From Nocardia sp. CDC159 (GTDB lineage: Bacteria; Actinomycetota; Actinomycetes; Mycobacteriales; Mycobacteriaceae), in NCBI RefSeq assembly GCF_023740735.1, contig NZ_JAMRXH010000005.1, forward strand, positions 1-64,000: a stretch of 64,000 nucleotides of DNA, written 5' to 3'. A program made the position numbers and the translations under genes. Positions 49,334-58,848 of this stretch are shown here, one piece after another (the stretch's first letter is position 1; every line of letters starts with the position of its first letter). The notes beneath the pieces are model-generated. The model saw nothing but the letters and a program-made list of their open reading frames with translations. It made no database searches and was not told the DNA's origin.

Positions 49334-49592
49334 GATTACCGGGCAAATCGGACATCGGCGCGGCGATCCGGACGAGGCGGCAGGCGCCCCTCCGCGCAAG
49401 CCCGCGAGACACGGCCGGTAACATCGCGAACGAACCGGGCGACGTGGAAAACTCATGCTGCGGCAATGAGTTTCGACATCTCGCGCAATAGCAAGCCCCT
49501 ACTCCTCTTTTTCAATCGAGGTTTCAACGGCCGAATGCGTCGATCTAGCTTCGACAGCGGGATTCACTTCTGTCCCCTGGGAGGAGCCGTTC

Positions 49593-51137
49593 ATGCCCCG
49601 CATACGTGCCAGAGCCGGCCACGTTCTCGCCGCGACCGCCGCACTGCCGCTAGTGCTCTCGTTCGCGCTGACCGGGTCGGCCCATGCCGACCCCGCCCCC
49701 GCGAAGCCCGAGCTTCAGCTGACCAATTCGATTCAGACCCAAAACATCAAGCGGCACCTGCAGGCGTTCCAGGACATCGCCGACGCCAACGGCGGCAACC
49801 GCGCCGCGGGTACGCCCGGCCAGGAGAAGTCGCGCGACTACGTCGCCGACAAGCTGCGCCGTGCGGGCTATCAGGTGACGGTGCAGCCCTTCGACTTCCC
49901 CTTCTTCAAGGAGAAGTCGACGGCCATCATGAACCAGATCTCCCCCGACGCCAAGACCTACAAGCCCACCCCGCCCGGCAGCAGCGAGCTCGGCGACTTC
50001 GCCACGCTGACCTACTCGGGTTCCGGCGATGTGCAGGCCACGGTTCAGGGCGTCGATCTGCAACTGCCGCCCAGCCCCGAACCCAGTTCGACCTCCGGCT
50101 GTGAGGCCTCGGACTTCGCGGGCTTCAAGCCCGGCAATATCGCCCTGATCCAGCGCGGCACCTGCCCGTTCGGCGACAAGGCGCGCAATGCGCAGGCCGC
50201 CGGGGCGAAGGGCGTGATCATCTTCAACGAGGGCCAGCCCGGCCGCACCGCCCCCTTCACCGGAACCCTCGGCGGGCCCGGCATCACCGTGCCGGTGGTG
50301 GGCACCAGCTTCGCGATCGGCGAGGATCTGGCCTCTCCGGCCAATACGGTCGTTCGCCTGAAGACCGATACCGAGAGCACGACCCGTACGACCCACAACG
50401 TCCTCGCCGAATCCAAGCGCGGCAATGCCGACAAGGTCGTGATGGCGGGTGCGCATCTGGACTCGGTGCTCGCCGGACCGGGCATCAACGACAACGGTTC
50501 GGGTAGTGCGGGCCTGCTCGAGGTCGCGCTGCAGATGGCGAAGTTCCAGCCGCAGAACAAGGTTCGCTTCGCGTGGTGGGGCGCCGAGGAGCTCGGTCTG
50601 CTCGGCTCGGAGCACTACGTGGCCAACCTGTCCGAGGCCGACCGCAAGAAGATCAGCCTCTACCTCAACTTCGACATGATCGGGTCGCCGAATTTCGCGT
50701 ACAAGATCTATGACGGCAGCGAGGGCGGCCCGGCCGGTTCGGCGGAGATCGAGAAGACCTTCGCCGACTACTTCGACATGCTCCGCATCCCGCATGTGCC
50801 CACCCCGTTCGACGGACGCTCGGACTACGGCCCGTTCATCGCGGTCGGCATTCCGGCGGGCGGCCTGTTCACCGGCGCCGAGGGCATCAAGACGCCCGAG
50901 GAGCAGAAGATGTTCGGCGGCGAGGCGGGCAAGCCTTACGACCCGTGCTACCACGCCGCCTGTGACACCGTCCGCAACATCAGCGACAAGGCGATCACCA
51001 CGAACGCCGGTGCTATTGCCTACGCGATCGCGACCTACGCGTTCGGAATCGGCCTGCCCACCGGCCTGCCCGCGAAGCCCGCGCCGCGCAGCGCGGTGGA
51101 GTCGCCGACCCATCACGGCGCCTATGTCATCCGGTAA
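49593..51137 (+). CDS. Secreted M28-family aminopeptidase with PA domain
   Basis: 514 residues. A signal peptide ends near SAHADPAP (about residue 30). A PA (protease-associated) insert covers about 155-255 (IALIQRGTCPFGDKARNAQA and AKGVIIFNEGQPG). The M28 catalytic core has MAGAHLDSVLAGPGINDNGS (His and Asp zinc ligands), FAWWGAEELGLLGSEHY (general base and ligand Glu), LNFDMIGSPN, and a late His in CYHAACDTV. It probably removes N-terminal residues from peptides outside the cell, as in LpqL/aminopeptidase Y. GGGAGGAG precedes the start. Confidence 0.9.
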   Translation: MPRIRARAGHVLAATAALPLVLSFALTGSAHADPAPAKPELQLTNSIQTQNIKRHLQAFQDIADANGGNRAAGTPGQEKSRDYVADKLRRAGYQVTVQPFDFPFFKEKSTAIMNQISPDAKTYKPTPPGSSELGDFATLTYSGSGDVQATVQGVDLQLPPSPEPSSTSGCEASDFAGFKPGNIALIQRGTCPFGDKARNAQAAGAKGVIIFNEGQPGRTAPFTGTLGGPGITVPVVGTSFAIGEDLASPANTVVRLKTDTESTTRTTHNVLAESKRGNADKVVMAGAHLDSVLAGPGINDNGSGSAGLLEVALQMAKFQPQNKVRFAWWGAEELGLLGSEHYVANLSEADRKKISLYLNFDMIGSPNFAYKIYDGSEGGPAGSAEIEKTFADYFDMLRIPHVPTPFDGRSDYGPFIAVGIPAGGLFTGAEGIKTPEEQKMFGGEAGKPYDPCYHAACDTVRNISDKAITTNAGAIAYAIATYAFGIGLPTGLPAKPAPRSAVESPTHHGAYVIR

Positions 51138-51153
51138 CGAACACATCTGAACA

Positions 51154-51183
51154 GGTGAGGGCGGGCCAGTGCCCGCCCTCACC
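51154..51183. terminator. Bidirectional terminator
   Basis: Perfect 13-bp inverted repeat GGTGAGGGCGGGC (51154-51166) and GCCCGCCCTCACC (51171-51183) with a 4-base loop. It lies between the M28 stop and the convergent M1 aminopeptidase stop, whose last base it touches. Confidence 0.8.
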
Positions 51184-52517
51184 TATGCCGTCGGCAGGTT
51201 CGGCAGCGACCGCGCGTACAGCCACTCGTCCCACAGCTCGCGCAGCGGCGCCTCGGCGTAATGCCCTGCCAGATCGGTGAATTCCTCGGTGCTCACCGAG
51301 CCGTGCCGGTAGCGCGCGGTCCAATCCCGCAGCAGCGCGAAGAATTTCGTGTCCCCCAGGGCGAGCCGCAGGGCGTGCAGGGTGAGCGCCCCGCGTTTGT
51401 ACACCGTGTCGTCGAACATCGACCGCGGCCCCGGATCGGCCAGCAGGATATCGCGCGGGCGGCGGGCGAGAAGCTGATGAGCGGAACGGGCCATCGCATC
51501 GGCGCTCGGGCCGCCCGATGCCTCCGACCAGATCCATTCGGCATAGCAGGCGAAGCCCTCGTGCAGCCAGATATCGCGCCACTGCCGTACGGTCAGACTG
51601 TTGCCGAACCACTGATGGGCCAGTTCGTGCGCGATCAGCCGCTCCGCGCCGCGCACACCGTCGCAGTGATTGGCGCCGAAGATCGAAAGTCCCTGTGCCT
51701 CCAGGGGAATCTCGAGATCGTCATCGGTCACCACGACCGTATAGACCTCGAACGGATACGGCCCGAAGCACCGCTGGAACTCCGCCATCATCTGCGGCTG
51801 ACGGCCGAAGTCGTGGTCGAATCGCACCCGCAGCCGCGGCGGCAGCACCGCCTGCATCGGCACCCGCCCCGCACCGGGCGCCGCCTCGATGCGCTGCTTC
51901 TGATACGGGCCGATCTGCACGGTCGCCAGATAGGTCGCCATCGGCTCGGGCTGTTCGTAGACCCAGGTGGTCTGGCTGGCCTTGACCCGCTTGTGGGTCA
52001 GAACACCGTTGGCCACAACGTAATACGGCGAATCGGCGGTGATCGAGATGCGGTAGCTCGCCTTGGAACCGGGGTGGTCGTCACAGGGAAACCAGGAGGC
52101 CGCCCCATTGGGCTGACCGGCCACCAGCGCGCCCTCGGTCAGCTCCTCCCAACCGACCTCGCCCCAGGGCCCGCGGATCGGCCGGGGCGTGCCCGCGTAC
52201 TGCACGACGATCGCGAGTGCGCCGCCCGCCGGAATTCGCTGCACCGGAGTGATGGTCAATTTGCCGCGCTGATGGGTGTACCGCGCGGCCTTGGTGCCGT
52301 TGACGAAAACCTTGAACACACTGAGCGACTGCGACAGATCCAGCGCGAATCGCGACCGCGCCTCCGTCGTGACCGCGGTGATGGCGGCCCGCCCGGCCAG
52401 GCGGTTGCTCGCGACCCGGTACTCCAACTCCAGCTCGTAGCGCGATACCCGGTAGCCGTGATTGCCGTTCTGCGGCAGATACGCGTCGATCGGTTCCTCG
52501 TAGAACTTCTCGGTCAT
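51183..52517 (-). CDS. M1-family metallo-aminopeptidase
   Basis: 444 residues from ATG 52517, which overlaps the upstream NRPS-like stop by four bases (ATGA). Zinc motif HELAHQWFGN, followed by the third ligand in WLHEGFACYAEWIW. The substrate-binding loop is PLEAQGLSIFGANHC in place of GAMEN. The protein ends shortly after the catalytic domain, as in short actinobacterial M1 enzymes. No signal peptide. Coupling to the NRPS-like gene suggests that it trims or processes that protein's product, or a shared physiological role. Confidence 0.88.
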   Translation of the reverse strand: MTEKFYEEPIDAYLPQNGNHGYRVSRYELELEYRVASNRLAGRAAITAVTTEARSRFALDLSQSLSVFKVFVNGTKAARYTHQRGKLTITPVQRIPAGGALAIVVQYAGTPRPIRGPWGEVGWEELTEGALVAGQPNGAASWFPCDDHPGSKASYRISITADSPYYVVANGVLTHKRVKASQTTWVYEQPEPMATYLATVQIGPYQKQRIEAAPGAGRVPMQAVLPPRLRVRFDHDFGRQPQMMAEFQRCFGPYPFEVYTVVVTDDDLEIPLEAQGLSIFGANHCDGVRGAERLIAHELAHQWFGNSLTVRQWRDIWLHEGFACYAEWIWSEASGGPSADAMARSAHQLLARRPRDILLADPGPRSMFDDTVYKRGALTLHALRLALGDTKFFALLRDWTARYRHGSVSTEEFTDLAGHYAEAPLRELWDEWLYARSLPNLPTA

Positions 52518-55500
52518 CGCCGCTCCGGCCAGGGTGCGATCGGATTGCCCCACCAGCGGGTCGAGGGGGGCACGGTGTCGCCGCGCATCACCAGCGAGGC
52601 CGGGCCGACGGTCGCGCCCGCGCCGATCCGCGCGGCGGGCAGCGCGACGCAGTGCGGGCCGAGCGTCGCGCCCGCCTCCAGGGTCACGGTGTCCATGGCC
52701 ATGATCCGATCATGGAACAGATGCGTCTGCACCACGCAGCCGCGTTCCACTGTCGCCCCGTCGCCGAGGGTCACCAGATCCGCCTCGGGCAGCCAGTACG
52801 ATTCGCACCACACCCCGCGCCCGATCTTCGCGCCCAGTCCGCGCAGCCAGATGTTCATCACCGCGGTCCCCGTCGCCGCGCGCGCGAACCACGGCGCCGC
52901 AACGGTTTCCACGAAGGCGTCGGCCACCTCGTTGCGCCACACGAACGAGCTCCACAGCGGATGTTCCTCGCGGCCGATGCGCCCGACCACCGTCCACTTC
53001 GCGGCCACCGCACACAGCCCGGCCAGCACGCCCGCCGCTAGCAGCACGACACCGGAAAGCAGTGCGGCGAACCAGTATCCGATGCCCTGCGCCAGCCAGG
53101 CCAGCGCGAACAGCACACCGAGTCCGATGCCGAAGGTCACCATGACCGGAAGCAACCGGCAGGTCTCGACGATCCCGCGGGCCACCTTCAGCCGCAGCGG
53201 CGGATCGAAGGTGCGGGCGGTGTCGGACTCACCGGCCTTGCGCCGCAATCGAACCGGCGGGCTGCCCAGCCACGACGACCCCGCCTTCGCCTTCTCCGGC
53301 GCGGCCGACAGCACCGCCACCAAGCCGTTCTTCGGCACCCGCCGCCCCGGTGCGGTCATCCCGGAATTGCCGAGAAAGGCCCGCTTGCCGACCTTCGCGG
53401 CGCCGATGCGCAGCCAGCCGCCGCCGAGTTCGTAACTGGCGACCATGGTGTCGTCGGCCAGGAACGCGCCGTCGGCGACGGTAGTGAACTTCGGCAGCAG
53501 CAACACCGTCGACGCTTCGACGCCCCTGCCGACCTGGGCGCCCAGCAGCCGCAGCCACAGCGGAGTCAACAGGCTCGCGTAGAGCGGGAACAAGAAGGTA
53601 CGCGCCGAATCCATCAATCGCTCGGTGGCCCATGCCTGCCAGCCGATGCGGCTGCGCACCGGATGGTAGCCCTCGCGCAGACCGATACTCAGCAGTCGCA
53701 CCGCCAGCACCGTCAGCGCGGCGAAGATGCCCAGGCTCAGCACCGTGGCCACCGGCAGGATCGCGAAGGCGTGCCCCAGGGCCGCCGGCAGCGTCGCCTC
53801 GTCGCGAATCCACCAGGCGATCAGCGCACCGCCCGCGGCCAGGCCGACGATCGGCAGGGCGGCCAGCACCATCGAGCTGAGCCCGAACACCACCACCCAG
53901 GCGGGCGCGCGCGGCGGGGTGGCCGACGGCCACGGATGTTCGGCCTTGCCGACCTTCACCGCGGGCGAACCGGCCCACTCCTGGCCCGCCTTCACCTTGC
54001 CGAACACCGCCGAGCCGGGCGCGACGACCGAATTCTTGCCGACCACCGCGCCGGGCAGCAGCGTCGAGCGCGAGCCCACGACCGCGCCGGCCCCGATCCG
54101 GATGGGGCCGATATGCACGATATCGCCGTCGATCCAGTAGCCCGCCAGATCGACTTCGGGCTCCACGCTGCATCCGTCGCCGAGTTCGAGCATCCCGGTC
54201 ACCGGCGGCAGCGTATGCAGATCCACGCCCTTGCCGACCCGGGCGCCCAGGGCGCGGGCGAACGGCACCATCCACGGTGCGCCGGAGAGGTTTTCGGCTC
54301 CGCTGGCCTCCGACAGCCGCACCGCCGCCCACAGCCGCAGATGGACCGGGCCGCCGCGCGGATAGCTGCCGGGGCGCACCCCGCGCAACAGTATCCGCGC
54401 GCCGAGGACGCAGATGGACATGCGCCCGGGTGGGGAGATGAACAGCACGAAGCCCGCCAGCGCCCACCACCACGACAGCCCGGGCATCCACGGCAGCGCA
54501 CCGGACCAGCTCGCGATATTGGTGACGATGCCCAGCCAGGTCAGCCACTGCAGACCGGTCAGGGTGGTCAACGGCACCAGCGCCAGGACCTGTGCCCACT
54601 GGGCGAGCCGCGGCGTCGGCGCGACCGTGCGGGGCTGGACCTCGGGGGCGGGCGCGGCCGCGTCGAGCCACTCCGCCAGCGCGCCCAGGCGCGGATGGTC
54701 GTACAGGTCGGCGACGGTCACCTGCGGATAGCGGGCGCGCAGCGCGGTCACCAGCTGTGCGGCCGACAGCGATCCGCCGCCCAGATCGAAGAAGTCCGCA
54801 TCGGGTCCCGAGATATCCGCGCCCAGAATGGAGTTCCACTGCTCGGCCACCCACTGCGCGGTGCCGGTCAGGCCGTGGGCGGGTTCGGACTCCGCCCCCG
54901 GCAGCGGCCAGGGTAGCGCGTCGCGGTCGACCTTTCCGGAAGTGCGCGTGGGCAATTCGTCGAGTACGGCCAACCGCGGCACCAGCGGCGCGGGCAAATT
55001 CTCCGCGAGCAGGGCGCGGGCGGCATGCACGTCGAAGTCGGGATCGGCGCTCGCCAGATATCCGACCAGAATCTTGTTGCCCGCCTTGGTGGTTCGCACC
55101 GCGGCGGCGGCCGCGGTGACGCCGGGCAGATTCTGCAGCGCGTTGTCCAGCTCGCCGAGTTCGATGCGCCGTCCGCCGATCTTGACCTGATCGTCGGCGC
55201 GGCCGAGAAAGATCAGCCCGGCACGCTCGTTGCGCACCAGATCGCCGCTGCGATAGGCGCGCTCCCAGCCCAGCGACGGCAGCGGGGCGTACTTCTCGGC
55301 GTCCTTGGCCGGATCCAGATAGCGGGCCAGCCCGACGCCGCCGATCACCAGCTCACCGGATTCGCCCTCCCCCACCGGGTTTCCGGAGCCGTCCACCACG
55401 GCCAGATCCCACCCGTCCAGCGGCAGACCGATCCGCACCGGCCCCTGCCCGGTCAGCCGTGCCGCGCAGGCCACCACGGTGGCCTCGGTAGGACCGTAGG

Positions 55501-56398
55501 TGTTCCACACCTCGCGCTCCCCGGTTCCGGCCAGGCGCTCGGCCAGTTCGGGCGGGACCGCCTCACCACCGAAGATCAACAGCCGCACCGCCTCCAGCGC
55601 CTCGGCGGGCCACATCGCGGCCAGCGTGGGCACGGTCGAGACGATGCTGATCGCGCGGCGTTCCAGCCACGGGCCCAGGTCCATACCGCTGCGCACCAAC
55701 GCGCGCGGGGCGGGCACCAGGCAGGCGCCGTGCCGCCAGGCCAGCCACATCTCCTCGCAGGAGGCGTCGAAAGCGACCGAGAGCCCGGCCAATACGCGGT
55801 CGCCGGGGCCGATCGGGTTGTCGCGCAGGAACAGCCGCGCCTCGGCGTCGACGAACGCGGCGGCATTGCGGTGGGTGACCGCGACGCCCTTGGGCGTGCC
55901 GGTGGAGCCGGAGGTGAAGATGATCCAGGCGTCGTCGCCGAGTTGCGGCGCGCCGGTGGATTCCGGGCGGACGCTGCCGCTTTCGTGCACCGCGGTGATG
56001 CCCTCCGCGGTGACCAGGGCGTCGATCGCGGCCTCACCGAAGACCAACCGGGCCCGCTCGTCGGGATCGTCCGCGTCCACCGGAACGTAGGCGGCCCCGG
56101 CGTGCAGCACGGCCAGGATGGTGACGTACAGCTCGCTGGTGCCGGACGGAATCCGCACTCCGACGCGATCCCCGGTCCGCACCCCGACCGCGCGCAGCCG
56201 GTCTACGGTCTCGTCGATCTCGTCCAGCAGTTCGCTGTAGGTCAGGACGTCGTCACCGTCGTCGATCGCGGGTGCGTCCGGGTGGGCCCGGGCGGTCGCG
56301 GCCAGAATGTCGACCAGGGTGCGCGGCACGGGCGCCGCGGCCGAGCGCAGCAGCGGAGACGGTGCCGACACCTCGGACAATCCGGAACCGAGCGTCAA
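52514..56398 (-). CDS. Pls/PosA-type single-module NRPS with left-handed beta-helix membrane domain
   Basis: 1294 residues. Residues 25-495 are an amino-acid adenylation domain (IIFTSGSTGTPKGVAVTHRN; FDASCEEMW with the alpha-amino-binding Asp; NTYGPTEATVVA; YRSGDLVRN; GRADDQVKIGGRRIELGELD). About 505-575 is a carrier domain with its phosphopantetheine Ser in FFDLGGGSLSAAQLV. The rest alternates hydrophobic helices with three hexapeptide-repeat blocks (IGPIRIGAGAVVGSRSTLLP; VVGKNSVVAPGSAVFGKVKA; GAKIGRGVWCESYWLPEADL). This is the layout of Pls/PosA-like synthetases related to epsilon-poly-lysine synthetase. It probably activates one amino acid and polymerises or transfers it at the membrane; the product is unknown. 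Confidence 0.85.
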   Translation of the reverse strand: MTLGSGLSEVSAPSPLLRSAAAPVPRTLVDILAATARAHPDAPAIDDGDDVLTYSELLDEIDETVDRLRAVGVRTGDRVGVRIPSGTSELYVTILAVLHAGAAYVPVDADDPDERARLVFGEAAIDALVTAEGITAVHESGSVRPESTGAPQLGDDAWIIFTSGSTGTPKGVAVTHRNAAAFVDAEARLFLRDNPIGPGDRVLAGLSVAFDASCEEMWLAWRHGACLVPAPRALVRSGMDLGPWLERRAISIVSTVPTLAAMWPAEALEAVRLLIFGGEAVPPELAERLAGTGEREVWNTYGPTEATVVACAARLTGQGPVRIGLPLDGWDLAVVDGSGNPVGEGESGELVIGGVGLARYLDPAKDAEKYAPLPSLGWERAYRSGDLVRNERAGLIFLGRADDQVKIGGRRIELGELDNALQNLPGVTAAAAAVRTTKAGNKILVGYLASADPDFDVHAARALLAENLPAPLVPRLAVLDELPTRTSGKVDRDALPWPLPGAESEPAHGLTGTAQWVAEQWNSILGADISGPDADFFDLGGGSLSAAQLVTALRARYPQVTVADLYDHPRLGALAEWLDAAAPAPEVQPRTVAPTPRLAQWAQVLALVPLTTLTGLQWLTWLGIVTNIASWSGALPWMPGLSWWWALAGFVLFISPPGRMSICVLGARILLRGVRPGSYPRGGPVHLRLWAAVRLSEASGAENLSGAPWMVPFARALGARVGKGVDLHTLPPVTGMLELGDGCSVEPEVDLAGYWIDGDIVHIGPIRIGAGAVVGSRSTLLPGAVVGKNSVVAPGSAVFGKVKAGQEWAGSPAVKVGKAEHPWPSATPPRAPAWVVVFGLSSMVLAALPIVGLAAGGALIAWWIRDEATLPAALGHAFAILPVATVLSLGIFAALTVLAVRLLSIGLREGYHPVRSRIGWQAWATERLMDSARTFLFPLYASLLTPLWLRLLGAQVGRGVEASTVLLLPKFTTVADGAFLADDTMVASYELGGGWLRIGAAKVGKRAFLGNSGMTAPGRRVPKNGLVAVLSAAPEKAKAGSSWLGSPPVRLRRKAGESDTARTFDPPLRLKVARGIVETCRLLPVMVTFGIGLGVLFALAWLAQGIGYWFAALLSGVVLLAAGVLAGLCAVAAKWTVVGRIGREEHPLWSSFVWRNEVADAFVETVAAPWFARAATGTAVMNIWLRGLGAKIGRGVWCESYWLPEADLVTLGDGATVERGCVVQTHLFHDRIMAMDTVTLEAGATLGPHCVALPAARIGAGATVGPASLVMRGDTVPPSTRWWGNPIAPWPERR

Positions 56399-56601
56399 CG
56401 TCCTGCCTTTCCATTGCCCCGCGCGTATGTCGTTCCGTTCTACCGCGCCACGGTTACCGAGGGGCGAATGGCATGCCTACATCCGTGGCGTGTCGGATTG
56501 GTCCGGGGCGGTCGATTCGTCCGGCTCATTCTCGCAGCATGCGCGGCCGGACGGCGGATCGGGGTCGCGCCGGGCGGTGGTCGCGCGACCGGATCGGCCG
56601 G

Positions 56602-57042
56602 TCACGACCAGATTGCCAGGTGACCGCGAGCGGTGAGACCGATGAACGAACCGACGGAGATTCGGGCGCCGGCGCCCGCGGCCGGAACCACCCGATGCAT
56701 ATTTCTGGGACAGAACAGGATCAGATCACCGATCCGCGGTCCGATCGCTCGCGCGGTCGCGCCGACGACCGTTCGCTCCGAATAGCCGCACCGCCCCGAA
56801 TTCTTGTGTGCCTCCACATCGATCGTCCACAGCCGATCCCAAACCATGATCTCGCCACCCCGGGCCGGCACCCGGTAATAGATATTCCACGCCAGCTGGT
56901 TCTCGACGCGACCGACCGTCCAGTGCGGCGCATCCCGCGGCGCCCAGTCGGAATGCAGCTGAGAACCTCGGGGAGAGAGATACCTGGCGGTACCACGGTC
57001 TTCGAACGTGAAGCGCTCCAATCCCAACGAGCCGCAGGGCAT
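56602..57042 (-). CDS. 2OG-Fe(II) oxygenase-like protein, short (N-terminus missing?)
   Basis: 146 residues. The iron triad is visible: His30 and Asp32 in LHSDWAPRD and His116 in CPRNMHRVVP, with the 2-oxoglutarate-type Arg127 in ARISV. ENQLAWNIYYRVPARGGEIM and PRIGDLILFCPRN are double-stranded beta-helix strands. Relatives I recall are about 240 residues, so roughly 90 N-terminal residues seem absent; the frame is closed by TGA at 57052-57054 just upstream of the ATG. It could be a truncated relic or a minimal enzyme. Confidence 0.5.
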   Translation of the reverse strand: MPCGSLGLERFTFEDRGTARYLSPRGSQLHSDWAPRDAPHWTVGRVENQLAWNIYYRVPARGGEIMVWDRLWTIDVEAHKNSGRCGYSERTVVGATARAIGPRIGDLILFCPRNMHRVVPAAGAGARISVGSFIGLTARGHLAIWS

Positions 57043-57136
57043 GGAGCGATCTCAGTTCAGCCTGAGACCCCGGCCGCGGAACGGGTGTCCTACCACTCGG
57101 CGAGTATCCCAGCACCCGTTCGCGCGGACCCCGATA

Positions 57137-57898
57137 TCAGAACGCCGTCGGCCGCAACCGCGCGTCCACGCCGCCATCGATGACGAACTGGGCGCCGTGG
57201 ATGTATCCGGCCTGTGGGCCGAGCAGATAGACGATGAGCGCGGCGATCTCGCTCGGTTCGGCCGTGCGCGCGATGGGGGCGGTGAAGCCGCGGATGAGCT
57301 CGCCGTAGCGCGGATCATCGAGACCGGCCCGCAGCAGCGGGGTGGCGACCGTGCCGGGGGCGACCGTATTGAGCCGTACCCCGGCCGCGCCCCAGTCGGC
57401 CGCGCGCTCGCGGGCCGCGACCGTGAGGGCGTTCTTGGACCAGGCGTAGGCGAGGTGGCCCGCGTAGTCGCCCGCCGGTGCCAGCGCCCGGGCGACGGCA
57501 TCGCGATCCGCGCCCGCGGACAAGGGATTCTCCGCCCACCGCACCTGGGTGGAGGAGACCGAGGACACCACGACGGCCGCGGGCGACTCGCCCCTGCGCA
57601 GCGCGGGGAGCAGGCCGTCGAGGACGGCGACCGCACCGTGGTAGTTGATGTCGATCAGCCGCAACGGATCCGGGGTGTGCGGGCCGATGCCGGCGCACAG
57701 CACCGCGCCGTCGAGTACGCCGCCGCTGCGCGCCAGCACGCCCTCGATCGCGGCCGCCCGGCCCTGCGGACCCGACAGATCCGCGATCACCTCGGCATCG
57801 TGCAGATCGACGCCGATGATGTCGTGCCCGCCCGCCGACATGGCGGTCGCGGTGGCGGCGCCGATGCCCGAGGCGGACCCGGTGATGGCGATCGTCAT
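57137..57898 (-). CDS. SDR-family oxidoreductase, 3-alpha-hydroxysteroid dehydrogenase-like
   Basis: 253 residues. NAD-binding start TIAITGSASGIGAATATAM, then VDLHDAEVIADLSGPQGR, VLDGAVLCAGIGPHTPDPLR, catalytic Ser in VVVSSVSS, YAWSKNALTVA (YxxxK) and the end FVIDGGVDARLRPTAF. Block for block this follows the Comamonas 3-alpha-HSD/carbonyl reductase pattern, including the long insert before the active Tyr. It would oxidise or reduce a steroid or other carbonyl. AAGGAG precedes ATG 57898. It is divergent from an LLM oxidoreductase across a KstR-like palindrome, which supports a steroid link. Confidence 0.85.
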   Translation of the reverse strand: MTIAITGSASGIGAATATAMSAGGHDIIGVDLHDAEVIADLSGPQGRAAAIEGVLARSGGVLDGAVLCAGIGPHTPDPLRLIDINYHGAVAVLDGLLPALRRGESPAAVVVSSVSSTQVRWAENPLSAGADRDAVARALAPAGDYAGHLAYAWSKNALTVAARERAADWGAAGVRLNTVAPGTVATPLLRAGLDDPRYGELIRGFTAPIARTAEPSEIAALIVYLLGPQAGYIHGAQFVIDGGVDARLRPTAF

Positions 57899-57931
57899 TC
57901 GAAACTCCTTCGGAACGGACTAACATCGCAG

Positions 57932-57951
57932 AACTAGAATCTGTTCTAGTT
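57932..57951. promoter_or_regulatory. KstR-like palindrome in the SDR-LLM divergent promoter
   Basis: AACTAGAATCTGTTCTAGTT has perfect eight-base arms (AACTAGAA/TTCTAGTT) around TCTG. It fits TNNAACNNGTTNNA with one change (AAT for AAC). It lies midway between two divergent genes (33 and 24 bp from their starts), so one repressor could control both. Confidence 0.6.
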
Positions 57952-57975
57952 TGCCTGCCCTGTGAGAGGACACCG

Positions 57976-58848
57976 ATGCGTTTCACCTACGCGGAGGCGA
58001 TGACCGATCCGACGTACTACATTCCGCTGGCGCGGGCCGCCGAGGCCGCGGGCTTTCACAGCATGTCGATCGCCGACAGCATCGCCTATCCGGCCGAATC
58101 GGATTCCAGCTATCCGTACACGCCCGACGGCAATCGGGAGTTCCTCGACGACAAGCCGTTCATCGAGGCGTTCGTGCTCTCGGCGGCGCTGGCGGCGGCG
58201 ACCACGCGGCTGCGCTTCACCCCGTTCGTGATCAAGCTGCCGATCCGGCCGCCGGTGCTGGTGGCCAAGCAGGCGAGCTCGCTGGCCTGCCTGTCGGGCA
58301 ACCGCTTCTCCCTCGGTGTGGGGATCAGCCCGTGGCCGGAGGACTTCGAGATCATGGGCGTGCCGTTCGACAGGCGCGGCAAGCGGATGGACGAGTGCAT
58401 CGAGATCGTGCGCGGGCTGTGCCGCGGCGGATATTTCGAATATCACGGGGAGTTCTACGACGTCCCGCGGATCAAGCTCACGCCGACGCCGACCGAGCCG
58501 CTGCCGATCCTGGTCGGCGGGCACAGCGATGCCGCGCTGCGCCGTGCGGTGCGGCTGTGCGACGGCTGGATGCACGCCGGGGGCGACGCCGGGGACCTCG
58601 ACCGGATGCTGGCGCGGCTGACCGAATTGCGCCGCGAGCGCGACCATTCCGGGGTGTTCGAAATCCACGTCGCGTCGCTGGACGCCTACACCCCCGACGG
58701 CGTCAAGCGGCTCGAGGACAAGGGCGTCACCGATGTGATCGTCGGCTTCCGTTACCCCTACGTCGCGGGACGCGACACCGAACCGCTCGAGCGGAAGATC
58801 GCCAATATCGAGCGCTTCGGCGAATCGGTCATCGCCAAGTGCGATTAG
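57976..58848 (+). CDS. LLM-class (F420- or flavin-dependent) oxidoreductase
   Basis: 290 residues of the luciferase-like TIM-barrel family: [57 protein letters not shown], and [23 protein letters not shown] core (here [14 protein letters not shown]). [16 protein letters not shown] and [20 protein letters not shown] are typical LLM blocks. Cofactor is probably F420 in this group, substrate unknown. It shares a palindromic divergent promoter with the 3-alpha-HSD-like gene, so it may take part in steroid turnover. Its stop overlaps that of the convergent mdh gene by four bases. Confidence 0.85.
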   Translation: MRFTYAEAMTDPTYYIPLARAAEAAGFHSMSIADSIAYPAESDSSYPYTPDGNREFLDDKPFIEAFVLSAALAAATTRLRFTPFVIKLPIRPPVLVAKQASSLACLSGNRFSLGVGISPWPEDFEIMGVPFDRRGKRMDECIEIVRGLCRGGYFEYHGEFYDVPRIKLTPTPTEPLPILVGGHSDAALRRAVRLCDGWMHAGGDAGDLDRMLARLTELRRERDHSGVFEIHVASLDAYTPDGVKRLEDKGVTDVIVGFRYPYVAGRDTEPLERKIANIERFGESVIAKCD

